Positions 61,513-64,000 of a DNA stretch of 64,000 bases are shown piece after piece. The stretch spans positions 275,178 through 339,177 of the forward strand of contig MKSU01000016.1 of the NCBI GenBank assembly GCA_001897375.1. The letters are read 5' to 3'. A model generated the notes under the pieces. It was not told where the DNA came from, did not search any database, and saw only the letters and a list, made by a program, of their open reading frames with translations. This DNA comes from Sphingomonas sp. 67-36 (GTDB taxonomy: Bacteria; Pseudomonadota; Alphaproteobacteria; Sphingomonadales; Sphingomonadaceae). The stretch's first letter is position 1. Each line of letters starts with the position of its first letter. Position numbers and translations under genes: made by a program.

Positions 61513-62436
61513 TTACGCGCCGCCGAACCTCCAGACCGGGATGCCGAGCTTCTTGGCCTTGTCGGCGAGGTTGTCGTTGATGCCGGTGCCCGGGAAGTGG
61601 ATCACGCCTTTAGGCACGATCTGCAGCATCTCGTCGTTGCGTTTGAACGGTGCGGCCCGGCCATGTTTCGTCCAGTCGGGTGCAAAGCCGATCTGTGGAA
61701 CGTTGCGGGTCTTTGCCCAGAGGGAGGCGATCTTTTCGGCGCCTTTGGGCGACTTGCCGTGCACCAGCACCATGTCGGGGTGCTTCGTATGCACCTGGTC
61801 GAGCTTGGCCCAGATCAGCCGATGATCGTCATAGTCGAGCCCGCCGGTGACGACGATCTTGGGACCGGGTGGCAGAAGCACCTCCTGGTCGGCGCGCTTC
61901 TTCGCCATCAGGAAGTCGCGGCTGTCGATCATCGCCGAGGTCAGATTGCGATGGTTGACCTTCGATCCGCTGCGCGGGAGCCACGGCTTGCCGACATGGC
62001 GTTCGTAGTGCTCGGCGGCCTGGTCGCGCATCAGTTCGAAGGCGTTCTGCCGCTCGATGAGCGTCATGCCTTCGGCGATCAGGCGCTCCAGTTCGACCGA
62101 CTTCACCTCGCTGCCGTCCTGTTCTCGCTGCGCTCGCTTCTGTGCCTGCTCGTTGTCGTCCAGTTCCCGGCCGATCCGGTCGGTCGCGCGGTGGAAGACG
62201 TTGACGGTCGACCAGAGGAGATCGTCGAGGTCGGGTTCGAGGCGAGTGTCCTCCAGGGTGCCGATCAGGGCGTCGAAGATGTCGGCGACCGCGCCCGCGA
62301 CCTGGTTGCCGTCGGGAAGAAGCCGCTGGTCGGGCTCGTCGGTGAAGGGACGGTAGCCGTGGAGTTGGAGTTCGTTGAGGACATGGTCGGTGGGTGAGGA
62401 TTCGTGATGCGGTTCGTCGTGGTCGTGATCGCGCAT
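61513..62436 (-). CDS. DUF2493 (SLOG-type) domain protein
   Basis: 307 residues. The N-terminal 190 residues are helical (DIFDALIGTLEDTRLEPDLD; IERQNAFELMRDQAAEHYER). The C-terminal DUF2493 domain is a Rossmann-like fold with PKIVVTGGLDYDDHRLIWAK and MVLVHGKSPKGAEKIASLWA. The SLOG superfamily binds nucleotides or nucleic acid ligands. It is a steady member of these conjugative elements with unknown role. Its leader contains copy A of the shared element. Confidence 0.9.
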   Translation of the reverse strand: MRDHDHDEPHHESSPTDHVLNELQLHGYRPFTDEPDQRLLPDGNQVAGAVADIFDALIGTLEDTRLEPDLDDLLWSTVNVFHRATDRIGRELDDNEQAQKRAQREQDGSEVKSVELERLIAEGMTLIERQNAFELMRDQAAEHYERHVGKPWLPRSGSKVNHRNLTSAMIDSRDFLMAKKRADQEVLLPPGPKIVVTGGLDYDDHRLIWAKLDQVHTKHPDMVLVHGKSPKGAEKIASLWAKTRNVPQIGFAPDWTKHGRAAPFKRNDEMLQIVPKGVIHFPGTGINDNLADKAKKLGIPVWRFGGA

Positions 62437-62530
62437 GGGATGCTCCGTCGGTTGGACCGCTTGCCGTCGCGGCCTTCATGGCGACGAAGCCCACGGGCCG
62501 GACGGCCGGGCACCCGGAGCGCAAGCGCAG

Positions 62531-62600
62531 GGCTTGATGGCTAAGACCGGCTATTTTGCCTCGCGATGGAAAGCGGCCTTCAGGCCGCGCCGGAAAATAG
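62531..62600 (-). promoter_or_regulatory. Shared leader element, copy A, upstream of the DUF2493 gene
   Basis: CTATTTT (62551-62557) pairs with AAAATAG (62594-62600). Between them are CTCGCGA (62560-62566) and the inner hairpin GCGGCCT-TC-AGGCCGC (62573-62588). The layout matches copy B at 59506-59573, with compensatory changes in the outer stem. It lies about 95 nt before the DUF2493 start. The surrounding gap 62437-62734 has no convincing gene. Confidence 0.55.
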
Positions 62601-62734
62601 TCGGCCGCCGCCATTGCCCGATTGTCCGGCTTGTGGGCCGATCGCCCTCTCGAAGGCCGAGGCGCGGTCCCCTCCGACGGATTGATGCATCCGCCCGAGC
62701 ACGGAGGTGACCCGCACGCCCGTTCGCCTGCCGG

Positions 62735-63772
62735 CTATGCCGCCAACGCCATGAAGCGCGCGACATCCTGCGGCGCGACCTGCAACCGGGCTTCCACGCG
62801 CAATGCCTCCAGGCCAAGGGTACGCAGGTCCTCGTTGAAGTCGCCCAATTCCGGCGAAATGACGATCGCCTCGATCCCAGCCGCGTTCGCCCGTTCGATC
62901 AGGGTATCGCGCGCACCGTCACCAGCCGGATCGTTGTCGCGGACGATGTAGATCCGCCGCAGCGTGTCGGGAAACAGGACGGCGGCGAGATGCGCCGCCG
63001 AGAGCGCCGCCAGCATCGGCATGTCAGGGAGGACCTGCCGGAGCGACAGGACGGTTTCGATCCCTTCGCCGGCCGCCATCACGTCGCCACCGATGCCGAA
63101 GCGCACCGCGTTGCCAAGAAGATCGCCCATTGCCCGCCTCGGCGTGTCGATCGGCGCCTTGTCCCGGCGGCGAGGATCGAGCCAAGTGCGATGCGCCCCG
63201 GTGGTCTTGCCATCGACATCGGTGACGGCCGCGATCATCGCCGGCCAGGTCTCGGTCTGCGAATGCTCGTCAGGGCGATAGTAACAGCGCGGGTGGAAAT
63301 GCAGGTCTCGGGTTCCGCGTAAATCCGTAATGCCGCGGTCCCGCAGATACGACTGTACGAGCGTGCCATAGATCGGCTGCGACATGCGAACCAGCCGGCG
63401 CGCCGCGTCGGGGGAGCCATGCGGTGCCGGGCTTTGCCGCTGGTGCTCCCGAGATTGCGGTTCGGGCGGCGGCATCGAGAGGAAGGTCCGGGCCGTATCG
63501 GCGACGTCCTTGAAGTCTATGAGGCCGCAGCTCTCCCGGATGACGTCGAGGAGATCGCCATGCTCGCCAGTCGCTGCGTCGGTCCATTTACCTGCCGGAC
63601 CTTTCGGCGTGTCCTTGAGCCGGACGTACATCGAGCGTCCGGGCGCGTTGCGCACGTCGCCGACCAGCCAGTAGTTGCCTTCGAGGCGGCCGCTGGAAAG
63701 ATAGTGTCGGCACACCGCCTCGGCCTGCCGGCCAAGACGATGCGCAAGATCGGAAGCGTCCAAACGTGCCAT
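62735..63772 (-). CDS. Toprim domain protein (DUF7146/primase-like)
   Basis: 345 residues. The N-terminal half is a zinc-free primase-like module (LGRQAEAVCRHYLSSGRLEG, then WTDAATGEHGDLLDVIRESC). The C-terminal half is a Toprim fold, with GEGIETVLSLRQVLP and the metal motif RDNDPAGDGARD. This is the DUF7146/toprim protein of alphaproteobacterial conjugative elements, probably acting on the transferred single strand. The ATG shares its A with the stop of the upstream gene (TGATG). Confidence 0.88.
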   Translation of the reverse strand: MARLDASDLAHRLGRQAEAVCRHYLSSGRLEGNYWLVGDVRNAPGRSMYVRLKDTPKGPAGKWTDAATGEHGDLLDVIRESCGLIDFKDVADTARTFLSMPPPEPQSREHQRQSPAPHGSPDAARRLVRMSQPIYGTLVQSYLRDRGITDLRGTRDLHFHPRCYYRPDEHSQTETWPAMIAAVTDVDGKTTGAHRTWLDPRRRDKAPIDTPRRAMGDLLGNAVRFGIGGDVMAAGEGIETVLSLRQVLPDMPMLAALSAAHLAAVLFPDTLRRIYIVRDNDPAGDGARDTLIERANAAGIEAIVISPELGDFNEDLRTLGLEALRVEARLQVAPQDVARFMALAA

Positions 63773-63969
63773 CACGCGGCCTCCCGCTCGGAGATGCGCG
63801 CGACCGGGAAGGTGTCTAGCAGCTTGGCGAGGATAGCTGGCCCGGTGCCGTCAACCGGGACGAAGAAGCGCAGCTTCCAGGAGATGATCTCGCTGAACAG
63901 CCCATATGCCCGCAGCCGGTCGCGCATCGCCTCGGTGAAGCCGGTCAGTTCCAGTCGTTGGGCGTTCAT
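63772..63969 (-). CDS. Small conserved element protein of 65 residues
   Basis: Reads MNAQRLELTGFTEAMRDRLR, then AYGLFSEIISWKLRFFVPVD and a short helix ending ISEREAA. It is soluble and compact. Coupling to the toprim gene by TGATG supports it as real. The GTG at 63972 is an alternative start. No named family recognised; it is the last complete gene in the window and its operon continues past the edge. Confidence 0.7.
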   Translation of the reverse strand: MNAQRLELTGFTEAMRDRLRAYGLFSEIISWKLRFFVPVDGTGPAILAKLLDTFPVARISEREAA

Positions 63970-64000
63970 CACGCGGGCGCGCCTAAGCTGGAGGCCACCA

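Larger units (their letters stand above)
21139..64000. mobile_element. Integrative and conjugative-type element, right end beyond the window
   Basis: From the tRNA-Arg to the window end nearly all genes are on the minus strand. They include a complete set of Trb-type mating-pair genes, a TraG coupling protein, an RlxS-type relaxase, a TraF peptidase, ParA/RepA with iteron-like repeats, and DUF736, DUF2840, DUF2285 and DUF2493 proteins, all typical of conjugative elements of sphingomonads and Rhizobiales. The cargo at 21.3-38.3 kb is ion transport and regulation. No integrase is in the window, so the left boundary at the tRNA is inferred. An integrated plasmid remains possible given repA and parA. 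Confidence 0.8.

Noticed and set aside
62435-62710. Plus-strand frame of 91 codons over the shared leader element
   Set aside because: Part of it resembles the same frame in the other leader copy, but it begins inside the DUF2493 start region, has no ribosome site and reads into arginine-rich sequence. Kept only as an alternative explanation in the findings.

Overview
The window comes from a GC-rich alphaproteobacterium, most probably a Sphingomonas-like member of the Sphingomonadaceae. This rests on the core gene content (lspA-ileS, ribF, dnaK-dnaJ, a 'vgr-related' HEMCH protein, a DUF3035 lipoprotein) and on a sphingomonad-style extragenic hairpin repeat. It is inference from gene content, not from a database search.

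Positions 1 to about 21,215 are ordinary chromosome: a glycosyltransferase cut by the window edge, queF, sseA-metC, the ileS-lspA-lipoprotein cluster, ribF, a metallophosphoesterase, a pair of acyl-CoA dehydrogenase genes, an aldehyde dehydrogenase, purB, an exported methyltransferase, a periplasmic copper chaperone, a heat-shock type promoter followed by dnaK and dnaJ, and finally a tRNA-Arg(CCG) locus. That locus holds a 5' half of a tRNA-Arg gene followed 125 bp later by a complete tRNA-Arg, which is the kind of scar left by site-specific integration.

From the tRNA to the window end, almost every gene lies on the minus strand and belongs to an integrative/conjugative-type element that runs past the edge. 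Its cargo (21.3-38.3 kb, visibly less GC-rich) is dominated by ion transport and envelope functions. It holds rnk, a group of very small membrane proteins, a LysR-type effector domain that has lost its DNA-binding domain and gained a membrane anchor, corA, and a tandem SpoIIAA-like protein. It also holds a complete kdp potassium system in the unusual order F-small ORF-A-C-B-D-E, a normal LysR regulator and an outer-membrane beta-barrel protein. Coupled start/stop overlaps suggest that kdpF through corA may form one long transcription unit.

The backbone (38.3-64 kb) holds the mating-pair formation genes trbB-C-D-E-J-K-L-F-G-I plus DUF2274, a CopG-like protein and the TraG coupling protein. Next come an RlxS-type relaxase with a candidate oriT upstream, and an overlapping operon parA-RHH-DUF2840-traF-DUF736-lytic transglycosylase. 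Iteron-like repeats separate this operon from repA and an AlpA-type regulator. The far end contains a frame-shifted DUF6499/DUF2285 gene, an XRE regulator whose start lies in a perfect 20-bp palindrome, a second DUF736 gene, a fluoride riboswitch with crcB, a DUF2493 protein and a toprim protein. The upstream regions of the second DUF736 gene and of the DUF2493 gene share a related sequence element with a co-varying inverted repeat; this and the anchored LysR domain are the least explained signals here.
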